Below, one piece after another: positions 56,783-63,841 of a stretch of 64,000 nt of DNA. Source of the DNA: an uncultured Bacteroidales bacterium (GTDB lineage Bacteria; Bacteroidota; Bacteroidia; Bacteroidales; UBA932); assembly GCA_945487035.1 (NCBI GenBank), contig CALYTI010000004.1:43882-107881 (forward strand). Direction: 5' to 3'. A program made the position numbers and the translations under genes. Every line of letters begins with the position of its first letter. The first letter of the stretch is position 1. The notes beneath the pieces were generated by a model that did no database searches, was not told where the DNA came from, and saw only the letters and a list, made by a program, of their open reading frames with translations.

Positions 56783-56855
56783 GGTGCTGTAGCTCAGATG
56801 GTAGAGCAAAGGACTGAAAATCCTTGTGTCGGCAGTTCGATTCTTCCCAGCACCA
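56783..56855 (+). tRNA. tRNA-Phe (anticodon GAA)
   Basis: Cloverleaf: acceptor GGTGCTG/CAGCACC with discriminator A, D-arm GCTC-AGATGGTA-GAGC, anticodon stem AAGGA/TCCTT with loop CTGAAAA, and T-arm GGCAG-TTCGATT-CTTCC. The T stem has one C-T mismatch in its middle. No encoded CCA. Confidence 0.93.
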
Positions 56856-56860
56856 CAAAA

Positions 56861-56886
56861 AGCGACCTTATCGGGTCGCTTTTTTG
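56861..56886 (+). terminator. Intrinsic terminator after tRNA-Phe
   Basis: AGCGACC (56861-56867) pairs with GGTCGCT (56874-56880), followed by a run of T's to 56886. It ends the tRNA-Phe transcript five bases after the tRNA. Confidence 0.85.
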
Positions 56887-56961
56887 GTTTTCCAAAGAAC
56901 CAACTGGCAGTCATCTTCCTTTTTATCACGAAATCAAGGCAAAGGAAAGAATTTTAGCTGT

Positions 56962-57004
56962 CTCCGCCCTGCCTTATTCAAACACGAAACTGTCGCAGAG
57001 GAAG
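56962..57004 (-). pseudogene. Duplicated 3' end of the downstream lipoprotein gene
   Basis: These 43 bases match 57447-57489 with a single difference. On the minus strand they encode the last residues of the neighbouring lipoprotein (FLCDSFVFE, stop) plus 12 bases of its 3' flank. No other part of a second gene copy is present. The fragment stops exactly where the MITE-like element begins at 57005, so it looks like the remnant of a tandem gene copy that was mostly deleted. Confidence 0.8.
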
Positions 57005-57311
57005 GGTAGTGTTTCTTCGAGTGTGTCAGGAGCGAATTTATTTCAGTTTATGGTAGTGTTTCAACGGGTGTGTCCTGCTGAACACGGGAATCTGTACGGG
57101 GAAAAGCCCAGCACCTCACCTGCTCTGGCGGTGCAACTGCGAAGAATCCGGAAACTTTGACCGGCCGGCTATGAAATCCGTGCGCAAAACCGCCCTTCCT
57201 GCGCACCAACTGCAATATTTTTCAATTCCGTGCGCAAATAAGGCGTTTCCGCGCACCGAATACTTTTGTCTGGAATTGATTTACTACGGACACACTCGAT
57301 GAAACACTACC
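57005..57311. mobile_element. MITE-like element with 23-24 bp inverted ends
   Basis: The left end GGTAGTGTTTCTTCGAGTGT (57005 on) and the right end (57311-57288, minus strand, GGTAGTGTTTCATCGAGTGT) are inverted repeats differing at one or two positions. A second left-type end lies at 57052-57075 in direct orientation (GGTAGTGTTTCAACGGGTGT). The 307-bp interior has no transposase and no plausible reading frame. It looks like a non-autonomous transposon or solo IS remnant. I see no clear target duplication. Confidence 0.65.
57180..57256. repeat. Two tandem GTGCGCA hairpins, 50-bp period
   Basis: GTGCGCA...TGCGCAC (57180-57206) and GTGCGCA...CGCGCAC (57230-57256) each span 27 bases and start exactly 50 bases apart, each preceded by ATCC/TTCC and followed by CAACT/CGAAT. 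They lie inside the MITE-like element. The rest of the 56887-57458 spacer carries no gene that I can support. Confidence 0.6.
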
Positions 57312-57458
57312 ATCATTGGGGCTGCGTCGTATTACAGGAAACAGAGGTTTCGTCGTCCGAATTCCGGCAGGTAATCGTCCTCGAAGTGAGGGATTGTTGA
57401 CTCATAAGTTCACTTATCTATCCTTAAATTCACGATAAGCAAGCGCCTCCGCCCTGCC

Positions 57459-58715
57459 CTATTCAAACACGAAACTGTCGCAGAGGAAGTCGTAATGCGA
57501 GGAACTCGGGAAGCCGGTGGCAGGGTCGAGGGAAATGCGTATCTTGGCATTGTGTCTGGCTCCGCCGTCAAGCACATAGGTAAAATCCTGAACGGTCTGC
57601 CGCTGTGAATAGCTGCTCAAGGCAATCTGTTGAGGATTGCTCCACCTGGTATCCCCGAATTCGCAATATGAAATGGTAGCCTTAATCCAGAATTCGGACA
57701 TATAATAGCGGAAGCTGACTTTCGAAAGGCCTTCGAGGAAGAATTCCATCTTCAGATGGCCGAACTGCTCCTTGTCGTAGTCCTCTTCCTCCTGATATAT
57801 CCTCAACTGCGCAGACTGCCCTCCTTCGATAGGATTCTGCCAGGAGAAGGAGCCGTACCAGGTACTCCATTGCAGGTTTTCGCGCCCTGCAGTAATCCCG
57901 TATTTGTAGTAGCTCGGCTTGTCAGTGGTAGGGAACCCGTCCTCAAAAGTCTCGGTGAACGGGAAAGAGACACGGACAAGCGGGCCGTATTCCTTTGCGC
58001 TCTGATGGAAATCAGACTCAACGAAGCCGCCCTGATATTCGACCTTGATATAGTCCATTTCCCATCTGAGGGACTGGTCCGTGCCCATACAGTATATGCA
58101 GACCTGGGAGCAGTTCTCAGCTGCGTTGATGACATATTGCTCCCCTGCCTCAAGGGAGGTATTGTCCGATTTTGCAGCCTTGCCGTCAAGTGAATGTGCG
58201 AGAACGGTTTTGCTTGCAGTTCCGACGGTTACGCTACGCAGGACTGCGCCATTGTGGGAACGGATGCGTATGTAAGAACCTCCTTTGTTGGCATTGGAAC
58301 CCTGGTAGAAGCGGATGTGCCCATTGTCAAGAACAATAGGCCAGGCAGTGCCATTGCCCTGAGAGCATACATAATCTATATTTTCATAGAGGTCGAGCCA
58401 GTCCTGAACCGGATTGAAGAACTCGTCATACTCCACTTCGTGAAGCAGTTCGGGGTGCTGAGGGGTGAAGGTCTGACCGTCGTCCGGGGTTTCACCGGGG
58501 TCAACGACTTCGATTACAGGGTCCGGTTCGGGTTTAGGTTCAGGCTCCGGGTCCGGTTCAGGTTCGGGAGTCGGGTCTTCGGGCTTGTCGCCGGGGCCGT
58601 CCCCGTTCTGTTCCGTATTGTCCTCAGGCAAATTTCCGGGAGTCTTTTCGCAGGAAACTGCGAAGAGCATAGTTATGCAGCAAATCGCCGCCAGAAGTCT
58701 ATTGAGTTTATGCAT
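57459..58715 (-). CDS. Lipoprotein of unknown function with Pro/Glu/Asp-rich linker
   Basis: A 418-residue protein with signal MHKLNRLLAAICCITMLFAV ending in SC (Cys22). Residues about 27-75 form a flexible PEP/PDP repeat linker, followed by two predicted beta-rich domains (GSYIRIRSHNGAVLRSVTVG; VSFPFTETFEDGFPTTDKPSYYKYG). The second resembles the jelly-roll domains of Bacteroidetes choice-of-anchor proteins. I do not recognise a named family. The start is the ATG at 58715. A near copy of the gene's last codons at 56962 suggests former tandem duplication. Confidence 0.75.
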   Translation of the reverse strand: MHKLNRLLAAICCITMLFAVSCEKTPGNLPEDNTEQNGDGPGDKPEDPTPEPEPDPEPEPKPEPDPVIEVVDPGETPDDGQTFTPQHPELLHEVEYDEFFNPVQDWLDLYENIDYVCSQGNGTAWPIVLDNGHIRFYQGSNANKGGSYIRIRSHNGAVLRSVTVGTASKTVLAHSLDGKAAKSDNTSLEAGEQYVINAAENCSQVCIYCMGTDQSLRWEMDYIKVEYQGGFVESDFHQSAKEYGPLVRVSFPFTETFEDGFPTTDKPSYYKYGITAGRENLQWSTWYGSFSWQNPIEGGQSAQLRIYQEEEDYDKEQFGHLKMEFFLEGLSKVSFRYYMSEFWIKATISYCEFGDTRWSNPQQIALSSYSQRQTVQDFTYVLDGGARHNAKIRISLDPATGFPSSSHYDFLCDSFVFE

Positions 58716-58740
58716 TATCAATCAAATGTGAATCCGTTTG

Positions 58741-58748
58741 CAAAGATA
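58741..58748 (-). promoter_or_regulatory. -7 element (TATCTTTG) of the orphan lipoprotein gene
   Basis: TATCTTTG on the minus strand (58748-58741) fits the consensus, 25 bases before the ATG at 58715. No -33 TTTG is found at the standard distance. Confidence 0.45.
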
Positions 58749-58848
58749 GGCAATATTACAATACGGTCGGGACGCTCCGCAAGGAATCGAGATAAAAATC
58801 ATATCTTTACGGAAAACGCGATACGGATGAGATAATCAGTTTGGTTCT

Positions 58849-59234
58849 ATGTCAAGTATAAAGGATTTCAGTGTCAGAGGAGTCTGTGCAGGTGCTGCAA
58901 TCGGCATCGCGGGATTCGCATATCTGGCGGTAGGGGGCATTTTCGGTGCACTGCTGTTCAGTTTCGGACTTGTGAGCATCTATGTGCTCCAACTCAAATT
59001 GTTTACAGGCATGGCCGGAAATGAAACGCTGGATGCCGGAGGGCTTGGGCGTCTGCTCGCAGTGCTTGCTCTGAACTTTCTCGGAGCCTGGCTTGTGTCA
59101 TTGATTGGCAGAGTCTCTCCTTTGGACATCCAGAGCAAGGCTATTGGGATTATCTCCGGACGGCTTGAAACCGGATGGTGGCAGTTGCCGGCAACTTCAT
59201 AGGTTGCAATCTCCGCCGCCTGCTTGCGCTGTGA
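58849..59234 (+). pseudogene. Decayed formate/nitrite-transporter (FNT) family channel
   Basis: The first 117 codons read well as the N-terminal half of an FNT channel (GVCAGAAIGIAGFAYLAVGG, FGALLFSFGLVSIYVLQLKLFTG). Whole family members have about 250-280 residues with six helices. The frame stops at 59202 after GRLETGWW. From about 59175 the next frame reads AGNFIGCNLRRLLAL before a stop at 59232, which looks like the continuation after a one-base shift. The rest of the gene is gone, replaced by repeat DNA. Confidence 0.7.
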
Positions 59235-59310
59235 AAAAAAACGGCCAAAAATTTCACCGGGAGGCAAAATCGGGCGCCAAAAGCAAAAAATGGGCGTTTT
59301 TTTGGATAAG
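59229..59310 (+). repeat. Degenerate relative of the 195-bp repeat core (copy D)
   Basis: GTGAAAAAAAACGGCCAAAA, then CGCCAAAAGCAAAAAATGG, resemble in order and spacing the core of copy A (GTGCAAAAAACAGGGCAAAA ... CAAAAGCAAAAAATGAGG). Identity is clearly lower than between A and B. It lies exactly between two truncated genes. Confidence 0.45.
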
Positions 59311-59336
59311 GAAGTCAACGTATTCGTTTTTGTGGC

Positions 59337-59480
59337 GGCGAGGAGCGTCTGCGACTGGCCGTGTGGCAGTTTTCCCTGCTGGCGCTGATGGTTGTGTGGC
59401 TGCTATGCGCCGCCGTGGTGCTGTATCACTACCTCAAGGCCGCCAGGATGAATCCGGCGGAGACGCTGAAGAATGAATAA
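59337..59480 (+). pseudogene. C-terminal remnant of an FtsX/MacB-type ABC permease
   Basis: In frame to the stop at 59478, the sequence reads LAVWQFSLLALMVVWLLCAA, then LYHYLKAARMNPAETLKNE. A last membrane helix followed by AARMNPAETLxxE is the typical C-terminus of FtsX/MacB-family permeases. No start and no other part of such a gene is present, so this is a fragment of about 48 codons. It follows the repeat that also truncates the FNT gene. Confidence 0.7.
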
Positions 59481-59643
59481 TCGCCATTCAGACGCAGGGA
59501 ATTGCGTTTTTTGATTATATCTGTACAAAAATTTGAATGATATGATGAGAAAGGTTTTCTATATTTTCTGAATATTTCACGCCAATGTACCTATAAATCC
59601 TGATGCTCGACCTTGGGCTTGGCGGGACGGCCGCGCCGAGGGC

Positions 59644-59696
59644 TTTACATTAATACGGGCGAATTGTGTCGAAAAAACAATGCATTTCGCCCGCTA
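59644..59696 (+). repeat. Left inverted repeat bounding the ATPase gene
   Basis: TTTACATT (59644-59651), CGGGCGA (59656-59662), 22 bases, TTTCGCCCG (59685-59693). The same blocks at the same spacing occur inverted at 61205-61156. The internal CGGGCGAA/TTCGCCCG arms can also pair within the repeat. The ATPase stop codon follows directly (59696-59694). The remaining 59481-59643 sequence holds only a nine-codon abortive frame at 59541. Confidence 0.7.
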
Positions 59697-61115
59697 TAGG
59701 AACAAATCGGCCATCGTGATGGTGTTGTTGGCAATGTCTGAATACCCGTTTCGGGAGAGGCCATAGGTGGTGATGAGTGTGAGGAAAATGCCTTTTTTGG
59801 TGCCGGATTCACGGCGGAAGACTTCGCTGCGGTTGGATAGTTTCATGAACTCATCCTTGGATATGGAATACTCGCCGGTAGAATACTTGACTTCGCAAAG
59901 GTTGATGATGCCGTCGGCTCTGTCGATGACAAGATCGACCTGGGCGCCTTTCGGGGATTCCGCGCTGCGCCAGGAGTAATATTGCGTGAGGATGCGGTCC
60001 ACTCCGATGGCTTTGAGGATTTGCGGGATGTGGGACATGGCGACACGCTCGAAGGCGAGTCCGTACCAGGTGTTCTGGACTGGGTTGTTCAGGGTAGCGG
60101 ACCAGTAATGGGCGTCTGTTATGTGCTTTGTAAGGAAAGTCTGGTGGAAGATGGAATAGAAGTCGGTGAGCTGGTAAAGGCCTCCGGTTGAGCGGACGGT
60201 TTTCCCCAGAATATTGTAATAGCGGATGAAGTCACAGTTGACAAGATCTTCCAGAATGTCGCCGAAATGGCCGTTGTTGTTTACTTTCAGTTTGGTGGCC
60301 AGTTCGGCACGCGTCATGCCTTTCCGGCTGGTGGCCAATGCTTTGATGACGGCTTTGTACTTTTCCGGAGTGTTGAAGATGGATTTGTACAGACGGTCGA
60401 ATTCACGGGAGAGCTGTGCATCTTTTCCGAAGAAGAGTGCGTCAATGTTCTCCGGGAGGCTTTTGTTCCTTTCAAGCAGATCCAGGTAGAAAGGTACACC
60501 ACCGAGAATCATATAGGCCTGGAGGATGCTGATGTCGGTCCAGGTGAATCCTCTTTTGTGGAGGTAATCCCGGGTTTCTCCGAGCGTAAAGGGGAAAAGG
60601 TGTTTCTCGTGGGTGATGCGGTTGTGGAGGCCGCCTTTGTCGTCGATGATGTTGCGTATGATCCAGGACGTGGCGCTCCCGCAGACAATCAGGAAGATTT
60701 CCTTGTGTTTACCCGCCCAATTGTTCCAGAAGCGATCAATGGCTTTGACGAGACTGCTTTTGGGCGTAGCCAGGCAAGGCAGTTCGTCAATGAAAATGAC
60801 CATACGCTTTCCCGAGACTAGTTTGCTCTCAAGAAGCGTCCGCAAGGCCTCGAAAGCTTTCATCCAGGACCTGGGTTTCTGACCTTTGTAGCCATAGCGG
60901 CGGAGGTCTTCCGTAAAGGCGGCCATCTCTTCCTCCTGGGTCCCGCCGATGATGCCGGATGTAGAGAATGCATACTTCCCGTCAAACAGGCTGTCGATAA
61001 GGAATGTCTTTCCTACGCGCCTGCGGCCGTAAATGGCCACGAATTCTGCTTTCCCTGATTCGTAATATCTTGTGAGTTCGGCAATTTCTTCCTGCCGTCC
61101 GAAAAGGTTTTCCAT
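59694..61115 (-). CDS. AAA ATPase with C-terminal DUF234-like nuclease-fold domain
   Basis: A 473-residue protein of the archaeal-type ATPase group. Residues 1-230 are a STAND/AAA-type ATPase with Walker A YGRRRVGKT (29-37) and Walker B MVIFIDELPCL (105-115), a sensor-like LIVCGSATSW, and a winged-helix region (GMTRAELATKLKVNNNGHF). The C-terminus carries AQVDLVIDR and INLCEVKYS, the D...ExK pattern of a PD-(D/E)xK-like fold. Start 61115 follows the -7 box at 61137-61130; an ATG at 61142 lies upstream of that box. The gene fits tightly between matching inverted repeats. Its biochemical role is unknown. Confidence 0.85.
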   Translation of the reverse strand: MENLFGRQEEIAELTRYYESGKAEFVAIYGRRRVGKTFLIDSLFDGKYAFSTSGIIGGTQEEEMAAFTEDLRRYGYKGQKPRSWMKAFEALRTLLESKLVSGKRMVIFIDELPCLATPKSSLVKAIDRFWNNWAGKHKEIFLIVCGSATSWIIRNIIDDKGGLHNRITHEKHLFPFTLGETRDYLHKRGFTWTDISILQAYMILGGVPFYLDLLERNKSLPENIDALFFGKDAQLSREFDRLYKSIFNTPEKYKAVIKALATSRKGMTRAELATKLKVNNNGHFGDILEDLVNCDFIRYYNILGKTVRSTGGLYQLTDFYSIFHQTFLTKHITDAHYWSATLNNPVQNTWYGLAFERVAMSHIPQILKAIGVDRILTQYYSWRSAESPKGAQVDLVIDRADGIINLCEVKYSTGEYSISKDEFMKLSNRSEVFRRESGTKKGIFLTLITTYGLSRNGYSDIANNTITMADLFL

Positions 61116-61129
61116 TGCTTTATTTTTCT

Positions 61130-61137
61130 CAAAGATA
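61130..61137 (-). promoter_or_regulatory. -7 element (TATCTTTG) of the ATPase gene
   Basis: TATCTTTG on the minus strand (61137-61130), 14 bases before the ATG at 61115. It lies between the right inverted repeat and the coding region, so the unit carries its own promoter. Confidence 0.5.
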
Positions 61138-61152
61138 ATCATAATTACATCA

Positions 61153-61205
61153 ATCCGGGCGAAATTTGCGAGAAAATAACGATAAATCGCCCGTTTGAAT
61201 GTAAA
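61153..61205 (-). repeat. Right inverted repeat bounding the ATPase gene
   Basis: Read on the minus strand from 61205: TTTACATT, CAAA, CGGGCGA, 22 bases, TTTCGCCCG. Block lengths and spacings equal those of the left repeat at 59644, while the 22-base middle differs. The 61206-61338 spacer beyond it shows no gene. Confidence 0.7.
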
Positions 61206-61338
61206 AATGTACAGACGCAAAAAGTAGACATGGACATATACATTTGCTGTGCTACACTTACAAGCGGGTTCTTTGCCAGCAAGACCCTTGGGCGAAGACC
61301 GCCTGAGAGTGTGCACGGAGGAAGTGATGATTTGGCAG

Positions 61339-62430
61339 TTATTCTGTCACAAGAGAGTAATTTGTGCTTCGTCCGCCTTCGTCGTTTTTGCGAAGGATGC
61401 CTTTTTTGACGAGGTCTTTAATATCGTTTAGCGCCGTATCTGTTGAGCATTTTCCGATCTTGGCCCACTTGCCGGAAGTGAGTTTACCGAAGAAGCCGTC
61501 GAATTGCATGTTGATGATTTTGCGCTGGCGATCGTTCACTACCAGGTCGCGGTGGCTCTCCCAGAAGCGGGCTTTGGCGAGGACGGAGGCGAGCGTTTCT
61601 TCCGTGGAGGATAGAGCCCGGTCGAAGCAGTCCAGGAACCAGAGGAGCCAGGCGGTGATGTCACCGTCACCCTTCTGAGTTTTCTCAAGCACGTCGTAGT
61701 ATTCCTTCTGCAGGATCTTCATCTCGTTGGACATACTGTAGAAGCGCTTGGCTGAGTGTTCACTACGGGCCAGTAGCATATCCGTGATGGCGCGTGTGAT
61801 ACGACCATTGCCATCGTCGAAGGGGTGGATGGAGACGAACCAGAGGTGGGCGATGCCGGCTTTGAGGACGGGGTCTGTGCCGTTATCGGCATTTACCCAG
61901 TCGATGAAGCGGTGCATCTCTTCTGGCACGCGCTCCGGCTTGGGAGCCTCGTAGTGGACTATTTCGTGGCCCATCGGCCCGGAGACCACCTGCATTTCTC
62001 CGGTGCGGTACTTGGCCACTTCTATGGCGTAGAAGCCGCTGCGCCCCGTGGGGAACAGGACGTTATGCCAGCCGAAGAGGCGGTCGTCGGAAAGGGGCTT
62101 GTCGTAGTGCTGCGTGGCGTCCAGGAGCATTTCCACGATGCCTTCAACGTAGCGTGATGCAGGCACCAGACCGGCAGTATTGATGCCAAGACGGCGGGCG
62201 ATGGAGGAGCGGACTTCCGTGAGGTTGAGGACTTCTCCCTCTATCTCGCAGGAACGAACGAGTTCCAGTGACATCGTGGTGAGCATGGCTTCGTCCTGAA
62301 AGTCGAAGCCGAGGGACAGCATTCTGCCCAGCATGAGGCCTTGCTTAGCCCTGACGGGGCCGAGTTTGTTCATCACGGCCTCTTTGTCATAGCGGAATTC
62401 CCACCAGTTATTTCTTTGATGCAGGTACAT
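61339..62430 (-). CDS. DUF4172-Fic family AMP-transferase, class II (self-inhibited)
   Basis: A 363-residue Fic enzyme, which would transfer AMP or another nucleotide part to a target protein. The catalytic motif HPFDDGNGR is complete (residues 202-210). The N-terminal domain, with NNWWEFRYDKEAVMNKLG, matches DUF4172, and the inhibitory motif SCEIEG (60-65) follows the (S/T)xxxE(G/N) rule of class II Fic proteins that block their own active site. A winged-helix-like C-terminus (TALNDIKDLVKKGILRKNDEGGRSTNY) could bind DNA. Start ATG 62430 follows the TAGTTTTG box. Confidence 0.9.
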   Translation of the reverse strand: MYLHQRNNWWEFRYDKEAVMNKLGPVRAKQGLMLGRMLSLGFDFQDEAMLTTMSLELVRSCEIEGEVLNLTEVRSSIARRLGINTAGLVPASRYVEGIVEMLLDATQHYDKPLSDDRLFGWHNVLFPTGRSGFYAIEVAKYRTGEMQVVSGPMGHEIVHYEAPKPERVPEEMHRFIDWVNADNGTDPVLKAGIAHLWFVSIHPFDDGNGRITRAITDMLLARSEHSAKRFYSMSNEMKILQKEYYDVLEKTQKGDGDITAWLLWFLDCFDRALSSTEETLASVLAKARFWESHRDLVVNDRQRKIINMQFDGFFGKLTSGKWAKIGKCSTDTALNDIKDLVKKGILRKNDEGGRSTNYSLVTE

Positions 62431-62450
62431 AGTCTTGCGCTGTTTGGATG

Positions 62451-62512
62451 CAAAACTACTGTATATTCGGCGAAAAAGCAAGATATTCACCGATAATTAT
62501 TCGGCGAATATC
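62451..62512 (-). promoter_or_regulatory. Fic promoter with operator-like inverted repeat
   Basis: TAGTTTTG (62458-62451, minus strand) is a -7 box 20 bases before the fic ATG, with CTTG 20 bases further upstream. Just upstream GATATTC (62482-62488) and GAATATC (62506-62512) form an inverted repeat with internal CCGA/TCGG arms, and TATTCGGCGAA occurs twice (62464-62474, 62498-62508). The sites are well placed for a repressor or activator. Confidence 0.5.
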
Positions 62513-62698
62513 TGCTTTAATCCCCGAATATTTCTTCTTGAACGCCTCCTCCATCTTCTTGATGGCGTCTTTCTTGGCGGATTCTGTGATGTCCATGTAA
62601 GGCTTCATGGATTTGTAATCACAGTGACCGGCGGCGGGCTTGACTTTTGGCTTCTTCTCCTTGACCTCCACGTCAGAGGAATCATCAACTATGTTCAT
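62456..62698 (-). CDS. Possible small basic protein upstream of fic
   Basis: An 80-codon frame giving a Lys-rich peptide (VKEKKPKVKPAAGHC ... AIKKMEEAFKKKYSGIKADIR). It has an AGAGGAAG stretch just before the ATG, but no recognisable family, and its last codons overlap the fic promoter and repeats. It could be a small antitoxin-like or regulatory protein, a gene remnant, or chance. Confidence 0.35.
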   Translation of the reverse strand: MNIVDDSSDVEVKEKKPKVKPAAGHCDYKSMKPYMDITESAKKDAIKKMEEAFKKKYSGIKADIRRIIIGEYLAFSPNIQ

Positions 62699-62883
62699 TC
62701 TTCCTCTCGTTAGTTTACACGAAAAGCCTTATATTCGTGACAGATAAACAGTGCTATGCGTGGCCAAGTCTCACAACTTAGCACATAAAAAAGAAGCGGA
62801 GCTGCATCGTCTTGGCGAAATGCCTCTCGTGGGAGTCGATGAAGGCACGCACTCTGACAAGATCTTCTTCCATATTTCAGCTC

Positions 62884-63819
62884 TTAGCGAATTCCATCAG
62901 GAAACAGGTACTGAAAGCAGCGGGCACCCACGGTTTCAGGAAAAGCATCGATATCGGCGTTGGCAAAGACGTTACCTTCAATGGTTATGCTGTCACACTG
63001 CTCCGGGAACAGGCAGTGGTTGTCGAGGACAAAGGCGTATCGACCATTGTCGGTACCGGGCTCTGTGCCGAATGTACTCAGCGGGAAGTGATATTCTGCG
63101 CCACCGCGCTTGATGTGGCAGATGTCACCGGTATAGATATCCTCACCTTTACTATCTTTGAGGCCTGTCCGGACTCCGGCGAAGATGGCCTTGCGGCAGT
63201 AGCCACGGTCCCAGCATTCGTCGCGGAAATAGTCCAGGACGATGTTCTGGAGATGCTCCGATGCCCAAGAGTCGTCATAACCGAAGACGTAGAAGTTCAT
63301 TCCACAGAAGAAATAGTCTCCGAAATTAACGTAGTTGAATCTACCATCACCAAAAGTATAGCGGACTTTAGCAGTCGGGAGTTCAGTCACAAGACCAGCT
63401 CCGATGATATATTTATTCTCTTCGCAAAGTGCTTTCAAGATGTTCTCGTCGATTACCTTGGGGCTGGGCACTTTGTCACTTTTGGGCGCGCACCAATAGA
63501 CCAGCGCAGGCAGCCACTCCTCTGGGACTGCTATATTTGGTATGTCGAGGGCTTCAGCGAAAAGCTTGGCCATGTCCTCATCCTTGAAGCCAGCAATTCC
63601 GCACCCCACCCTAGTGAGGAGGAATCTGTTCTGTGGATGATCTTTGGCGTACTGCAGGAATTCATCGACATAGGGCTTGATCTCTGAAAGCGGGCCGTGC
63701 ATTGTAGGGATGGCGTAGCACTGGCCCTGCGGGCCTACGCCCTGGCCCCAGACAGCACCGAATTTGTCGTAGGCTATTCTGGCAGCACCGCCAAGATGTT
63801 GGCCTTCCAGATTGCTTCC
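62884..63819 (-). pseudogene. Macro/A1S_2505-like gene without a start codon (5' truncated)
   Basis: From the first ATG (63702) the frame encodes 272 residues beginning MHGPLSEIKPYVDEFLQYAK, then RFLLTRVGCGIAGF, the second half of an A1S_2505-like phage or ADP-ribose-linked domain, followed by about 200 residues of unknown type. The frame continues 39 codons upstream with clear family sequence (GSNLEGQHLGGAARIA, GAVWGQGVGPQGQCYAIPT), yet meets TAA at 63822-63820 with no ATG, GTG or TTG. The usual first few residues are missing. A 24-bp palindrome sits at the break. Expression from 63702 would lack part of the domain. Confidence 0.65.
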
Positions 63820-63841
63820 TTATGTAAACGTTTACATAAGG
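63818..63841. promoter_or_regulatory. 24-bp perfect palindrome of LacI-operator type
   Basis: Half-site CCTTATGTAAAC, joined at a central CG to its exact complement. The core TGTAAACGTTTACA has the form bound by LacI-family regulators. Related half-sites TATGTAAAG follow at 63847-63855 and 63864-63872, and CTTTACATAA at 63938-63947. The rest of 63842-64000 is A/T rich with no gene seen. Confidence 0.55.

Noticed and set aside
57180..57256. CRISPR array
   Set aside because: Only two imperfect units with palindromic repeats, no cas genes, and no spacer series; no CRISPR array is visible anywhere in the window.
59541..59570. Short frame starting ATGATGAGAAAGG
   Set aside because: Only nine codons before a stop; it may be a remnant of a signal peptide, but nothing else supports a gene.
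61116..61316. N-terminal extension of the ATPase
   Set aside because: The extra codons run through the inverted repeat and upstream of the promoter, and show no homology.
62751..63113. 120-codon plus-strand frame
   Set aside because: Most of it is antisense to the A1S_2505-like gene, and the translation has no recognisable features.
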